A DNA stretch of 64,000 bases from Gibbula magus (Eukaryota; Mollusca; Gastropoda; Trochida; Trochidae). The position numbers and the translations under genes were made by a program. Position 1 is the first letter of the stretch. Each line of letters opens with the position of its first letter. Below, one piece after another: positions 37,981 to 52,193 of the stretch. The notes under the pieces are model-generated. The model did not search any database and was not told the origin of the DNA. It was given only the letters and a program-made list of their open reading frames with translations. Where the stretch lies: the NCBI GenBank assembly GCA_936450465.1, contig OW388304.1, forward strand, positions 39,213,593 through 39,277,592, given 5' to 3'.

Positions 37981-38470
37981 AATTTTATAAGAAAAATGTT
38001 CCCACTACAAACACAATCGTTGTTGAATGATTTAATTAATGTAAAACAAATGTTAGCTTTGTGCTGTTTCTTAATATTTTCGTCAAGATTTAGCTCAAAT
38101 GCTTTCAGAACTTGTATTCAAAACTCTTATTTACTTAATCATCCACTCCTAATGTATATGCTTCACTACATTAGAAGTATAACTACTTGTAGCCATTTTT
38201 AGGCTTTGGTTGTTCTTTTGTATATCGATCAAGATAAATTCTGATTTAAAGTGATGTTTCGTATCTTAAATGTGATATCAGTCGACCATCACTTTTAAAT
38301 AATCATATTTGGGGAATATGAAACATTCAGTGTCAGAATATCAATGGTAACGTATACTTTGGATCCATTATTATATCCGTTAATTTCAGTTTTGTGACTA
38401 TATAATAGTGCATCTATAGTTTATCAAATTATAGGGTTATACGAACTACTATTTTCTGAACACTTTATTT

Positions 38471-38524
38471 CCGAGAATCGGGAAGGATCCACCAAATGGA
38501 TTCCACCACTCTTTTCCCTGTGTT
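38471..38524. mobile_element. MITE fragment, copy 3
   Basis: A 54-bp insertion absent from the other copies, where the site reads CACTTTATTTCGTTGACC as in copy 2. Read on the minus strand it begins CACAGGGAAAAGAGTGG and continues GGAATCC...GGATCC, matching one end of the element at 742-863. No duplication is evident. Confidence 0.55.
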
Positions 38525-41500
38525 CGTTGACCAATGCATTAGTATACAAATTCGATGTCTATGGAGGATTAAGGATTGGGCTAGATGCATCAGGTGACTG
38601 AACGTGACACCATGGTGTGGGCAATGGACAGATAGTGGCCATACCTCGCAGTCATCTCTCCTTATTTCTTGACACTCGATAAGAAAAAACATCCTATCTC
38701 ACAGCTGAAATACCAACAGGTGAATCATTTCTCATTGCTGGATTTGGCTTTGACTTTTGAATGAATGAAACAAACATCAAAATTATTTTTTTTTAATATT
38801 ACCTCAATACTGAATCATGACATTAAAGAGATTATGTTTTGAATAATCTAACACGTCATTTTAAAACTAACAATATGAGAATATATCAAATATATACACA
38901 CTCTAATCATATTCACACGAAAAACGTTATCAAATAGTCCGTGCTGTAACCTTCAAAGCTAACAGGTTCTTTTGCATTAACCCAATAGTACACAATGGGG
39001 AGTCAAGTCTTGTTTTGCTCCCAGTTTTCACAAATGACATTGACAAAATTATGTTGAAATATTCATACAGATAATCCAAACTAGGTATATCAAAATACAT
39101 CACATGAAAGTCTTGATATGCAATCACATGACATGCATCTTGATGTTAGCAATGGAGTGAACTGTAGATGTATCAGTTTAGAGTTTGGAGACTTCAATCC
39201 CTGTATCTCTGTTCTAACCACAACTTGTAACAATACATATAGGTGGTCAAAATTAGTGTTTGGTATTAATGTCTCTTTGCTTGTAAATATGTAACTTATG
39301 GGTAATCAATGCAAGGTTACATTGTGGATGCAACGGTTGACTAAGTGACATTCTTCAATTGGGAACTTATTCATTGTTAATCACTTCATTACATCGTTAT
39401 TAGAATTAGTTATAAGTTTGCCGGTCGTGCCCAGAGTGTTACCTGTTGTAGTTGGAATAAATGTTGTTGTCTTTTGAAGTTGGTGATGCGATCGTTTAGA
39501 ATTATTTGAAAGGAAACTTCAATGAAACTATTGTCCTGAAGGTACTGAACTAGATGAAGATGTATCAAGAGTTGCTTGTCCTTTCCACAAGGATGCTTGA
39601 AGGTCAAAATCTCATCAATCTTGAACTGAATACCAATTAAACCTATTTTGCATTGTTAGAGTACTAGTTGTCAAGTTGTCAAGTAGACACATCGATGTTG
39701 TGGTCGTCTCTGTTAAATATTGTTGGAAGTTGGAAATACAAGCAAGTCATATCATATATTCATTTTCTTTTTATTAAAAGAATCGAAGTCAATCATCTTT
39801 TCCATTTCTGTTTTATGAAGAGGGGGAAACCTTCAATTCAATTTGATATCTATTATTAATCACGTGTTTTCCATCAAAATTCAATTTCCTCGATCCAAAG
39901 ATATTATTTCATATTACAATTTTGACAAAGACATAGTACAACTGACTAAAGTTTTAAGCACCTTAGGATTATATGAAACGTGTTTTTAAATTTACCTTTC
40001 AATTTATTGCAGTTTGTGAAATTAAAAATTGTCATTTTGAACTCAAGGATGTTAGATATAGTAATGTCAGCATTGTCATAGATTCCCATTGTCAAGAAAA
40101 ATAATATTCGACAAATATTCGTCCTGATTTAAAGCAATTAAGCCATAACAGAGTTTAACTATCCAGAGTTTCTACCGACTTAGCAATATAACGTATTAAT
40201 ATCAGTTTTAAACTGAGTCCAGTATATACTATCGACGCCTTTATAATATTTCCAGAAAGAAAAAGTACGTTTTAATTCGCACATTGAAATGACTTTCACA
40301 AATGCATAAATGGAACTGAAATTGCTTTGACAATGTGAGCTTCAAGAAAACAGAATTCATGTTTTAAATTGTTAAATCTCAATGTATCTGGAGCCATGGA
40401 CACTTTAGGTTTTGTCTGAATAACTGTCATAGAATTTTGTGTTTTAAGACCAGCCAATATCCACACCACTGTGTAACATCTTGACCATACGTGTGGAACT
40501 GTTACATGTGAACATCTGGTCAGAGAAAGAATTGTCAACCGTCAAATCGAATATGAAGTATACAAATGTCAATTTGAGTGTAAAGTATGCATATTGTAGA
40601 TATTATCTACAAAGTTAGCTTTCGCGTCTTTGCAGCATCATTTAGAAGTTAGCACTTTATAAGACTTAATATGTCTGTTTGTTTATAATACATACACATC
40701 ATATGTTCAAATGTTGCACAAGCTCAGTTTTAGCTTCTGAGCAGTATAATTTAGACTATCACCTTGAAAGACTTAATATGTTTGTGTGCATAATCATGTT
40801 CAAATATAAAGTACATATCATCTTCATCAATTTAGTGACGATAGGCAATTTACAAAATATGCAAATATAGATTGATTTGTGTAATACAGTTTAATCGAAT
40901 AACTTGAAGTTCATCTCAGATTATTTAACTTTTCATATTGAAAATATCAACATGTGAAACTGACTAATCTGATTTGTATTTAAAATCCATTTTAGTTAGA
41001 ATATGGTCACGGATTTTTTATGGTCTTTGTTTAAGTTCGTGATGTCAGTTTCCAATTTAGATTAACCAAATAAAAATTCAACAAATGCATGAAATACCAC
41101 TCATTTATTTCGCTTTCCCACAAACTTTGATAACATACGTGTATATTCCACGACATAATCATGACTTACTATTGACAGTTATATACTTTACGAGATCAAT
41201 TTTAAAACAATAATGTTTCCCTCACTAGCTATCAAAAGGTTTTATGTCTAAGTCTGTAGAAATCGTAGTCAATTCGACTCTGTTTATGGCTTAATTGAAG
41301 TAGATCTGAAATAGTATCGTACTTTTCATAAATAAGGAGATCTATGAGACTGCTTCATCCTATGGTTAGATGCAAATATGTATTTGACAAAATATATTAT
41401 ATTTATAACAACTTGAAAGTTGACCTCTCTAATAAGACAAACTTAATGCAATTTTTTTATGTTGTTTTTAATAAAACTTACCAAACTTTGACTTTGAGCA

Positions 41501-42847
41501 TATGAGTGTCAGGAACATGAAGCTATCATTTGACAAGGGGTAATTCAGCTTGGTGAAATCATCACGGAGTCTTGTATTGGGTGGCATCTGTAAAGTGCTG
41601 TTGTTTTAAATTGTTTATTCATGTAAATTAATGCAAATTTGTATTTCAATGTCCACATCATAAAACAGAAACGTCAATTCTCATATTTGTGTGTGGTTGT
41701 TTGTGCCGTGTTCATGGGAAATAATTGTATTTCTCATGTTTCTTTTTTATGTTATTTTGCTGGCATAATCACAAACAAACTTGAGCAATTATGTGTACAA
41801 TAGAGCGACTGAACCTCGATAGAATTACAATTTATTTCAGACAGTAATGCCAAAAGTAGATTGCAAATTGCGAAATATTATAACAAGCATTCCCATGACA
41901 ATAAACGACGTGACAAAGAAATCGCCTCAAGCCATGTAACTAGGTAATGCATACATTGTTCGTATCATTTGCTCGTGAACTTTTTTATCATTACGATAAA
42001 AAAATCGGAAATAATGTTAAAACGATCAATATCAATCAATTGATTTTGGTGAAAAGTTGATTATATTTCTAGAATAATTTGAAAAACCATTCATTCGTTC
42101 ATATGGATCTTGCTACATTATTTAACCAAATATATAAAATATAAATATTGCCTTTCAAACAATTGCGTAATAGGTCTATGAGAGGACAATTAGCGGAGTC
42201 ATAGGACAGATAAATATTTGTAAATGTCTGTCCTCTTTAGTTGAAGTGTGAATGTTCAAGAAATTGGTAGGAAATAAACGAAAAAAAGATAATACATCAG
42301 ACGGTGGTTGGCTAACCATAATAAGCAAATTAAGAAAATATATGAGCAATTGTTTTAATTAAAAATACATTGCACGTTTAGCCAATATACCAGTACGATG
42401 TTTCGTTATTTTTACCATGTTGACATGATGAACTAATTTGATGCTCGTTAGTGTGTGTACGATGTTAATAAATAAGTGTTTAATTGGTTGATGATTTGCG
42501 TTGGCATGGCATTTAATTTTCTCTAATATTTAAACAGTGACACATACATAAGCTAATCAGACGTGTAATAATGCATAGGAACTACATACATATTGCATAT
42601 AAACATAATACAAATAAACATACATACATATTACAGTACACACATTTTCACGATATGGAATTCACAACTAGGTTTACAGGGATATAATCCAAGTAACTAC
42701 ACTTTAATGTACTCATCAGACAAGTCTGAACATATTCATGTGGCTACTATCCGGTCATATACCAAAGGAACCTTACTTGCGTAGGATTGTATAGTAAACA
42801 CTAGCAGTTGAGAGATTAGGGTCTGCACACTAACATGACTTCAAAAT

Positions 42848-43075
42848 GTGTACACTCGGTCCAATTCAGCTTCCAGATGTTCATGTGGTCACGAAAAAGA
42901 AGACGTAGTTCACTATCTGTTTATTTGCCGAAACTATCACTATTTAAGATCAAATATGTATTTTTATAATCAAGGCCATAACATAACGACAGTATTATAT
43001 GGTAATAGCTCCTTGAATGACTCAACTAACAATTATATATTGAAATCATTACATCAGGTTATTAGTAAAAGCAGT
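42848..43075 (+). pseudogene. LINE reverse-transcriptase C-terminal relic, copy 3
   Basis: The best preserved of the three relics. After the CSCGHEKEDVVHYLFICRNY segment the frame stays open through NYILKSLHQVISKS, where copy 1 has a stop. A deletion relative to copy 1 joins it to downstream sequence at about 43075. Confidence 0.6.
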
Positions 43076-43949
43076 TTTTTTTATATATATGTACCGGATT
43101 GGCAATGAAATAAGCCCTTTTTGGCTTGTTCTCCAATCCTATTTTCATGTTTATAAAATAAAAAAACATTTAAGCCATATTCGAGCTTCCGGAGTCTGGA
43201 GTTTGGACCAAGTTGATGTCTGCCTGGTGCCTAAGGCACCTTCCCCCACACGGCTCTCAGTTCTGGTTTACATTACATTATTGTTTTAGAAATATCTTTC
43301 ATTTTCAAATTAGAATATGGACCCGGCATAATATAATATATTAACATTTCATTAACAGAAACGATGGCTTAAAACACTGGACTCTCTAAAAAAGACACTA
43401 AACGAGTCCCCTTATCAACACTCCCCCGTCCAGATGGCGAGCCTATCAAAACTCGCACAACGCATTTCCTGGACAGTTTTATAGAAAGAGAGATGTTAAA
43501 ATGTTGTAAATCTAAGTCAGTCGTGATATGGCTAGATTTACAGCTTTAATCAATAGCCCATTTTCTATAATAAACTATAAGAAGTTCCCTTTGAGAGAAG
43601 AAGTTTATTAGATAATCGACTGTTGGAATCAGACTTTATGACAATGTGGTGTTTAACTATTGATATTACGTGATTTGCCTTGTCTTAATACTGCTCTTCA
43701 CACGACTGGGAGTAAAGCTCTTGACAGTCTTCACACTACAGTATTGAGATGCCAGTCTGTATACAGCAGACTGGTGACTTTATTTCTCTAGTGCTGTTAA
43801 CCGCTTAAAACGGCATGGTAAGCGACCATGTAAAGCGGAAAACACTTTGACTTCACAATATTGATCATGACACTACTTGTTATATCTGTGTAGGCGTTAT
43901 TTATTAGTCAACATAAAGCGTCTTTGATTTTCAGCTTTTTCAACTTTAA

Positions 43950-44286
43950 AGGGGCAGTAGCACGTTTTTTGCAAAATTCATTTTTTCAAATTTCCCATTT
44001 ATAATGATAGTTTATGTCATTTAAATGATCTTTAGAGGGTAAAACATCTTATTACACAAACCAATTTTCTGTAGTGGTAAAAACTTTGTTTGTATAAAGC
44101 AAAAATTGCATGGCGGCCATTTTATTGTGAACACAATTTATTTTTTTGTATTACAAATACGATTCACATGGCTTTACCCAATCATGTACACTCATTTTTT
44201 AATTTATATTCCGAAGAGAGAAGGATGTTTTACTATTGATGAAATTATTTTTCAAATTTCAGCGAAAAAACGTGCTACTGCCCCTT
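43950..44286. mobile_element. TTAA-flanked MITE, AGGGGCAGTAGCACG termini
   Basis: A 337-bp insertion private to copy 3, flanked by TTAA at 43946-43949 and 44287-44290. Copies 1 and 2 show the empty ACTTTAATAGG site (16281 in copy 1). The terminal inverted repeats are perfect for 15 bases (AGGGGCAGTAGCACG) and continue with a T run. TTAA duplication fits piggyBac-type mobilisation in trans. It contains no gene; the open frame at 44106-44366 crosses its right edge and is spurious. An ATGGCGGCC motif lies near 44109. Confidence 0.85.
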
Positions 44287-44287
44287 T

Positions 44288-44345
44288 AATAGGAGGCCCG
44301 GATGACAAACAGTTTCAAAACGCTCTACCAATTGAGCTTATAAAG
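44288..44345 (-). repeat. tRNA-like relic (A box half), copy 3
   Basis: Counterpart of 16268-16345; A-box-like sequence at 44326-44341, directly beside the TTAA MITE. Confidence 0.45.
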
Positions 44346-47300
44346 TCAACAATATGTGTACTTTAATTGTAATATTTCACTTGACAGCATTTACAACTGT
44401 CTTTGGGGTAGACAAAGCTGACAGGATACGAACCATGTACCTCTTCAGATCCGATATGGCACTATATGCATCTTGGCCTTTGTAGTTTGAACCTTATGCT
44501 TTATCTATTACATTGTATTTTGGTAAATTATTTTGAAAATTATCATTCTTTTATTTATCTTAATATTCCTCCTCAATTTGATTTTTTTTAAACAACTACT
44601 TTCAAAAATACAATTATTGAGAAAAACAGAGCTTTAGGCTAAAATACCAAAAGAAAGACTGTTCTTAAATATTTGTTTGTACAAACTCTTTTCACAAATT
44701 CAATAAATAAGAGACAATGTTGCATCAACAATTATCAACCTATCTACTAAAGTATTTATAGAATGAAAATTTGGATTGACGATATCTGTTTTTTTAAAAA
44801 GAAAATCCAGATACCTCCTTGATAATTTTTTCATCGTTCATTTGACCAGTTCATCAAATTTTCTATAAATGTGGGGGCGAGATTGCAACAAATCTGTTTG
44901 TGAAGATCCTGCCCTACCCGGAGTATACTCTATGGTTGATGCCAACAGACAGTCTGTCTGACGAAATGTATTTCAATCAAATAAGTCCTCACTAAATAAA
45001 TCCATCACGTAGATAATGCCTTCTGTTTGTAAACAGCTTGATTTGCGTCTCTAGCAATCGTGCAACTTGAGCCTCGATTTCGTTTGCAAAGAGCCTCGGT
45101 TTTGATCCAAGATAAATAAGAATTCTAGAAAGTCATCGATCGTAACTGAATGGAGAACGAAAAATAACAGGTTTCAGCGTTGAGTATTGCTTTATGTTTT
45201 CTATAAATATTATACTATACTTTCATCATTATGAAAAGTGATGCTGAAGTCTCACGTGTGCGTGACTAGGCGTTGTTTGGCAAACGGATGATTAATATGG
45301 TCTTAATCTTCAATGCATTGGGACAGAAACCGAGCATGCTTTACTCTCCAAAAGTTTGACAAGTGCATCTTGTAAGATCAGCATTTAAGTTTTATCCACT
45401 GAAACAGGAAATTAGACATCCTGAAAATAGATGTGCTTATATAAAGAAATGATTTCCTGTTTTGATAGAGATTCATAGAGAAGGCAATCATCTAATGGAT
45501 GGTCAACTTCTTTATTTTCACAAAGCCAGTTATTTGGATCCTGTAAAACAATAGTTAACTGACGCTTTCGAGTTATGATATGATAATAAGAATTAGGATT
45601 TGTTATTGGTTTTATTTCATTGATAAAGAAAGATTTCTTCGATTACTTGTTGTTTTGGCTCTCTGATTATATTTAGAAGTGTTATCGTCCCATCACCTAC
45701 TTTCACACAAAGGCAGGAGACCAGTCATTGAGAACTTTTTTCACGAATGTCTATGAAATATGTGAAGTCGAATCGTTGTCCATTGTTCAAGATGAGGAAG
45801 TGGTATGGTACCCTATTTTATTGTGTTAAAATTATTTAATCCTTATGTTTACCCTTAACATGATATTATAAATAACTTCGTTTGAAAAAGTATGAATGCC
45901 AGTGTTGTTTTTCTAACACAAACACACAATGTATAAGCAAGAATGTGCATATAAACTTTCACACTCACGGATAACAAAACACTCGTACACATAACACACA
46001 TCTAAACTAGAGACACCCACAAACGAACCAGGATAAAAAATACAGAATTCATACATGAACAGGCACACAATACACGATGTACACAATATCCACGTGCCCA
46101 TCTTGAAATAAACACAGGCAAAACATGCATTTTATATAGATATCCAAGCTTTGAAATCCATTGACCGCCACGTTCAAGGGTCATCTGACGACTAGCCTTG
46201 TTGATCAAGCTGGTCAAGCAAACTAAGAATAATTGGTCAATGACAGGTTTGTCTTGGCTCAAGAGAAATGGTCAAGATCGTTGGTCAAGATGACCAAGCT
46301 TTCAAGATGTCAAATAGTTGTGATGGATAGGAAGAGTAACAAGATAATGCAGCGAACATATTATCACATGGTTGATGATGAAAGTAGATATATTTCAATA
46401 TCCTAAATATGTAACTGTCTCTACGATTTCTTGAGGCAGAATCTGTAAGTCGGGGGATCAGTAAAGCATGGATTATATTTTTGAGGATTGTAATTAATAG
46501 TAATTAAACGGTGAGCAAGCAAGACAGTAAGTAATTATATGGTACAACGTTCGAGGAAGAATCTTATGTGGTTTATACAATTGTTGCTACATTTAATTAC
46601 ACGTCGCTTTATGGATGTTTAACTTCTTGTCATGGCGAAATCCATAAAGACTATTGACTTTATTGTGACGCATCCAAACTTCCACAATGCCTTTGAAAGA
46701 AAACTTATTGTTCAGTGTCTTTCTGGTACATTGAAAACTTCAGTTTGAGGGAAATTTGCAAAATAATTATCTATATTCCTTCACCAGTGAGAACATCTGA
46801 TACACTCGATACACATACATATACGGTATATACTTACATATTCAGGAGTAGGTCTTCAACAATGAGTTGTGCTACTAACATATGGTGCATTTGCATGTCA
46901 ACATATTTTTTCTTGCTAAAAACAAATACATGATGAAATACATCAGTTAATACTTATGTTTTTTACATAATTATGTATAAGGATAAGGATATGAATACTA
47001 TTCTCAGCAGCGAAACCTATATTGATTTGATTTATTTGTGCAACCAACACATTACGCAAAAAGTTCTGCGTCATATAGATGAATGTATTATTATTATTAT
47101 TGTTATTACGAACAATTGATGTTCATATTTTTACTTTAGTGACAAAGGCCAAATGTGATGTTATTTGACTACAGTAGGAGTGAATGCTATGGTCGGTCCA
47201 ATTTTATACATACCACATGAGGGGTTATTTGAGAGAATCTAAATGACTTGCCATAAGACGAAGGATCAGGAAAGTGTGAGAAATTCCTGATGGATAAAGC

Positions 47301-48549
47301 TTTACATAAGCAAATACTCTGAATCGTTGTATGTATACACATTGAAGAAGTTGTTATCGAGAAAATGTTTCCTTTCTCCAGAGAAAATAACTACATTTTA
47401 AAGATTATTTTACATCTCTTTGTAATTGAGTAATGAAAAAAACCCAAGAAAGTACTTGTCAGTAGGCCTATCTTGTTAAGAAAATCATACTTTGACATCA
47501 GCATTGTATTCAAAAGAACAATTTGTTTTAAAAATGAATAAAAGGTTAACGATTTTCTAGTCCTTATTCCGTTTACATGTCCCTCAGTAAAATTGTATTT
47601 CTTATCTTTGTTACCTTAAAATGTAAACATGTTTACTCAACTAAAATGATGTTATATGATTTCAGCTTGAATATTTTGGCTTCTTTACTCTTTACCAAGA
47701 TCTATTTTCAGGAGCATAAATTTTGTTCGAAACACTATTTCCTTAATTGCATCAAATCTTTTCTCAAGTTATTTATTTATTCCAGGAAAAAAATAATGAT
47801 TTCAAGAAAACATACCTTCGCAATCTATATTTCGGAAATTCGAAAATTAAATTAATGTTTTAATATGATATAGTTATTACGTTTCACAGCATGTTAATCT
47901 GAAAAGATAACGAAGATGAACCAAAATGGAAGCAGACGTTTTCCCCAAAACTTTGTTGTTAAGCATAAACTATGATTAAATGTTGACATCTTATTAATAT
48001 ATTAATATAACATATAATGATAATTATTAATATAACGTCTGAACCACATGTATAGAATAGAATAGAAGTTGGGTGATCAATAGTAACGGTGCACCTTTAC
48101 TAGTACATTCATGTATTTATTACCCATATGGTTGAAAATAACCGAGTTAATATTTTTGATATGAACACATGTGCATATATCACGTTTGTCTAGCAACCAT
48201 TGTTTCACCTCGACTTCCCGAATTTCGTCGTCTGTGACGTAATAAAACGATTGTTCGTGACGTCACTGTAGCTTGCCTTCGCAAGAGAAGTGGACCGTTT
48301 CATGATCAAGTTTACGTGAATCAAATGGGAAATAAAGAAATCATTACACTCGAAAGTGTATCATATGCCATTCACGAAACTCACTTCGGAAATACAAAGA
48401 TTCACACTCGTAAGTAATATGACACACTTCCTCGGTTGATAACCTCTATTAATTAACCATTCACAACTTCCCCCGAAAGTCATAACTCTCCCAGTCTCTA
48501 GCACTGGCTAATATAAGTCTTGCAACACTTCATTAGAATAAATGATTGT

Positions 48550-48640
48550 CTACATACAACTTCTTTATTGTTGAGATACACGACGTTTTGGAATATACTA
48601 ACGCCTTCATCAAATGGAATGTAAGGGTATACCAAAGTGG
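48550..48640 (-). repeat. Penelope/hammerhead-like motif relic, copy 3
   Basis: Counterpart of 20440-20540. The minus strand reads TTGATGAAGG...CAAAACGTCGTG, with the same two core substitutions as copy 1. Confidence 0.3.
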
Positions 48641-50830
48641 GATACATTTATACAGAACATTACAATTGTAGAAAACTTTAGAATACATGAGTTGGTTTTA
48701 GAATGAGGATTAACAAGTCATAAGTGGGCTCTGTAATGAGGATATACAATAAAACATGGGAGCGGGTAAATACCTGATTGATAACACCCGCACTAGCCAG
48801 TCGGTTTTACTGAAATGTTGAAAAGCAGTTCTGAGGCTAATGACGTTATCAAAGAAAAACCTCTGTTTGAGGTAACGTAAATAAGAATCCATTTGTTGCC
48901 TTTTGGATGAAGCAGATAGGCAAACATTATCACGTGAAATTTGATGATATTATGCGATTTTCCAGTGAGCGAGATGTACTCAATTCATATCCTGCAGAAC
49001 TAAGGTAAAACAAAATATCCGACATTGCCTTTTAATCACTTTATTGAATGTCAGTAATCATAAACTGATTGTAATAGCATACATTCTAGTTCTTATAAAT
49101 AAACTTACAGCTCACTTGTCATTGGATCTACCTCTATGAAAACTCATACTCAATCTTATATAAATACTGTTATTATAAAGCCTGTATAATTCCTAAATTT
49201 TTCAGTGATATTAACCATGATACATAGCTAAATGGATACTGGGTTTCGAGTTAGCTAGAGCACTGTATCAGTTCTACTTCATCATTGCGGCAAAATACCA
49301 CTACGTCACTTCCTGTTCTTTGAAAACTGGAAGAAAACAGTATTTTTTATTTGATACACAAGGCAAGACTGTTTTAGAGATTATTAATAGCAAGTATGTC
49401 ATGTGATTTTGATGAAAATAGCAGAAATTGTTGTAATACCCTTGCAAGATCGAGGTTGTACATTTGATTGCTATAATTTTGTAAAAGGTTTGCAAAAACC
49501 TACCAGTGTATTGGATACGTTATTCATTCCATGCAAACTAATACTAAAAATACTAACAACACTTCTTCTCAAGCATAAGTCAGCTTCAGTAACGTCACGA
49601 TGAACTGTTTGATGACATCAGTATTTGAAGCAGTATGACTTTATGCAAGTTGATGCTGATGAAAATAACATTTTGAATATTAAATTTCAAATGAATTACA
49701 TTTTTAATAAATGCAGGAACAGAATAAATATGTAAGGGAAAGAAATTAGTTGGTCCAAATGTCGCTTTTCTGTCCATTAGAATAATGTGTTGTATACACT
49801 TTTTGAGCTGTAATCAACAATTCTCCTCTTTTTGACTGTTTATACTTTATACAACCATGATCGGGGAAACGTGATATTTCCACAGATGTCACATCTGAAA
49901 TGAAAACCGTTACATTTCGTTGTGATGTAATCATATTCGTACTTATATAAATTATTCAGGATTCTTCATAAGCTTACAAAAACATGTTTGTACTGCTTAG
50001 AACAAGAGACATTGGAACAACCACGATGACATAATTCAATTCATTAAAAAATACCCGTTTATATTGAATCGACACATCTTTTCGGATGATTATTGACTGT
50101 TGTATGATTCATTGAGAAGCAATTTGTGATTATAAATCTATCATCTGTCAAATTCACGTGTTTTTAAAGACACAGTTCTAAAAGACCCAGTTTAAGCACA
50201 TTTCTATACTAGATAGTTGTTTTCTTTGAAGAAGGGACTTTAAATTGATGACAAATTGGAGACAATAATTGTGTAATATTGTAATTCCATGCTATGTATC
50301 AAGATTTAATAACCCAGCAGTGAATAAAACTATCCCACATGTTTTTTGATGTCATATTACAACGGTGTTGAAGATGTTCAACCTGGCACTTTTAGAATTA
50401 CCAAGAAAAAAGATGAATTATGCTTAATGTCAGCATCGAGTATTATCACTCGATTTTATTACTAATAAAACAAAGTTACTATACCACATTACTTGAAATC
50501 TTACAGGAAAGGTAGAATTAGTTAATTTGTCAATATTTCGTCTTTATTTTAGAAACAATTTATTTCAAGAATGACTTTTGAAGTCTTCAAAGTAGACTCA
50601 ATGATAATACATGTTATTTTACATGCAATGAGCCGTCAGTGAAAAATGAAGTGTCGAAGAAGAAAAGAAAAAAACTGCATTACCCTCAATGGGAATTTGT
50701 CTTACATCATGACAGATTTCATTTCCTTACATTTGGAAATATTGAAAACTCAAAAAGAGCTTTTACATTGAAGGAAGTAATATATGTTAAGTATTATATC
50801 ATAACATAAGCGAGCGACAAGGTTCTATAC

Positions 50831-51225
50831 AGAGAATCTCACCCAAGTGTCTTCTGATTTTAAATATATCAACACGAGTTGATAAAAGTTACAAATATCC
50901 GAGGCTTGATAGGCAGAAGACACGAGGGTGAGATTCTATTTATCATCCAAAATCATTCTTCATTAGTTGTTAATGAAAAATGAACATATCTTAACACACA
51001 TCTGTGTTTTGGCTTCAACTGCTGTGATGTCATCATGATTATGAAGTCATAGCATTGTGATGTCATTACTTGATGATGCAAAATCATTGTGATATCATGT
51101 AGATGACGCCCACAGGGCATTGTTCAAAATCTACTGTCAAAACGATATCTTCTATGAGATATAGCTTGATCTCATACATGCGATATCTCCTGTTGAACCC
51201 ATTTTTGGATGATAAATAAATATCC
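50831..51225. mobile_element. Copy 4 insertion with nested inverted repeats
   Basis: About 400 bp absent from copies 1 and 2 interrupts the segment that reads GGATGCTATATAAATATGAG in copy 1. It opens with a hairpin (50831-50856 against 50914-50937; AGAATCTCACCC / GGGTGAGATTCT). The motif TTTATCATCCAAAA just after this hairpin is repeated inverted near 51205-51220. The exact ends and duplication are unclear. No coding content. Confidence 0.5.
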
Positions 51226-51764
51226 CGGTCGTTTTGTCATGATAATGGGAAAAAGGTAATCTTGCAGCTCATATCTTCATGTAAAGAATTAAGTCATGTG
51301 TTCGCAAAGTTCATGATCCAGTGTATCAATTTATACTTTTGATTGATCAAACATGTAGTTCTAAAGGGTGTTTGATATTTGTATTTATGAAATATGTTAT
51401 TAATACATACAAAACAACATTCTACAAGTGGACTTATATATGTATCTGCACAAAACGGAGTACCACCTTCCCACTAAAAACACCATTGTAAGTATGTCTC
51501 TTTAAAAGACTCGCTGTAGCTTTGAGATAAAATCACAACTATTCAATTTTTAAAACAGTGATTTACACAAAATGTTATTATTATATTCTCAAATGATGGG
51601 TCGTATGAAATTTAGTTTGAAGACAAATGCATAGTTTAGAAATTAACGGTCAATGAATTTTACAATATACAAATTTGAATTCTTGTGAAAATGGTTCCTT
51701 CTTATAGGACAAATTTTCTGAACCGTAGTATTGCTTCCAGGGGGCATTGAACACATTATGTAAT

Positions 51765-51866
51765 GGAGAATGCATGAGGAGCCGTGGATTCGTTAAAATA
51801 ATCAACGAGCCCCGAAGGGGCGAGTTGATTATTTTTAACGAATCCACGGCTCCGAATGCATTCTCC
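51765..51866. repeat. Near-perfect 102-bp hairpin
   Basis: Arms GGAGAATGCAT..GGAGCCGTGG... pair with ...CCACGGCTCC..ATGCATTCTCC. Only a two-base mismatch, a one-base bulge and a few apical changes break a stem of nearly 50 bp, around the apex GCCCCGAAGGGGC. Confidence 0.85.
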
Positions 51867-52193
51867 ATCTTAATCCATGTATGACGTCACGAAACATACA
51901 TATGTGATTATCTAGCATTATAGACAATTCATTTCAATTATGGAACCTTAAAAAAATATTATTTACAAATTTCGGTGCCCATTCATCGGATATGGTACAC
52001 GTAGCTTCGGCCCTTATGAAATGGATTCTTCCACGCACGTGCATGGCGGAAATCTTCCACGCAAAGCGATTTGACTGACAGCCAAACTCCTTCATTTCAT
52101 GTGTTTCAGCACGATCCCCACGCGTTTCACACTTTACCAGTCTTGTTTAGAATACAGGGATCTTACTGACAAACAATCAAATGAGTACCAGCA

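Larger units (their letters stand above)
35541..49366. repeat. Array copy 3 (head missing, tail present)
   Basis: It begins inside the unit, at the position matching 23385 of copy 2, so about 2.1 kb of head is absent. It carries the same SINE insertion as copy 2 (37056-37370), a private 54-bp MITE fragment (38471-38524) and a private TTAA-flanked MITE (43950-44286). Its tail from about 45.9 kb onward is nearly the same as that of copy 1, including the full segment that copy 2 has lost. No gene was found. Confidence 0.87.
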
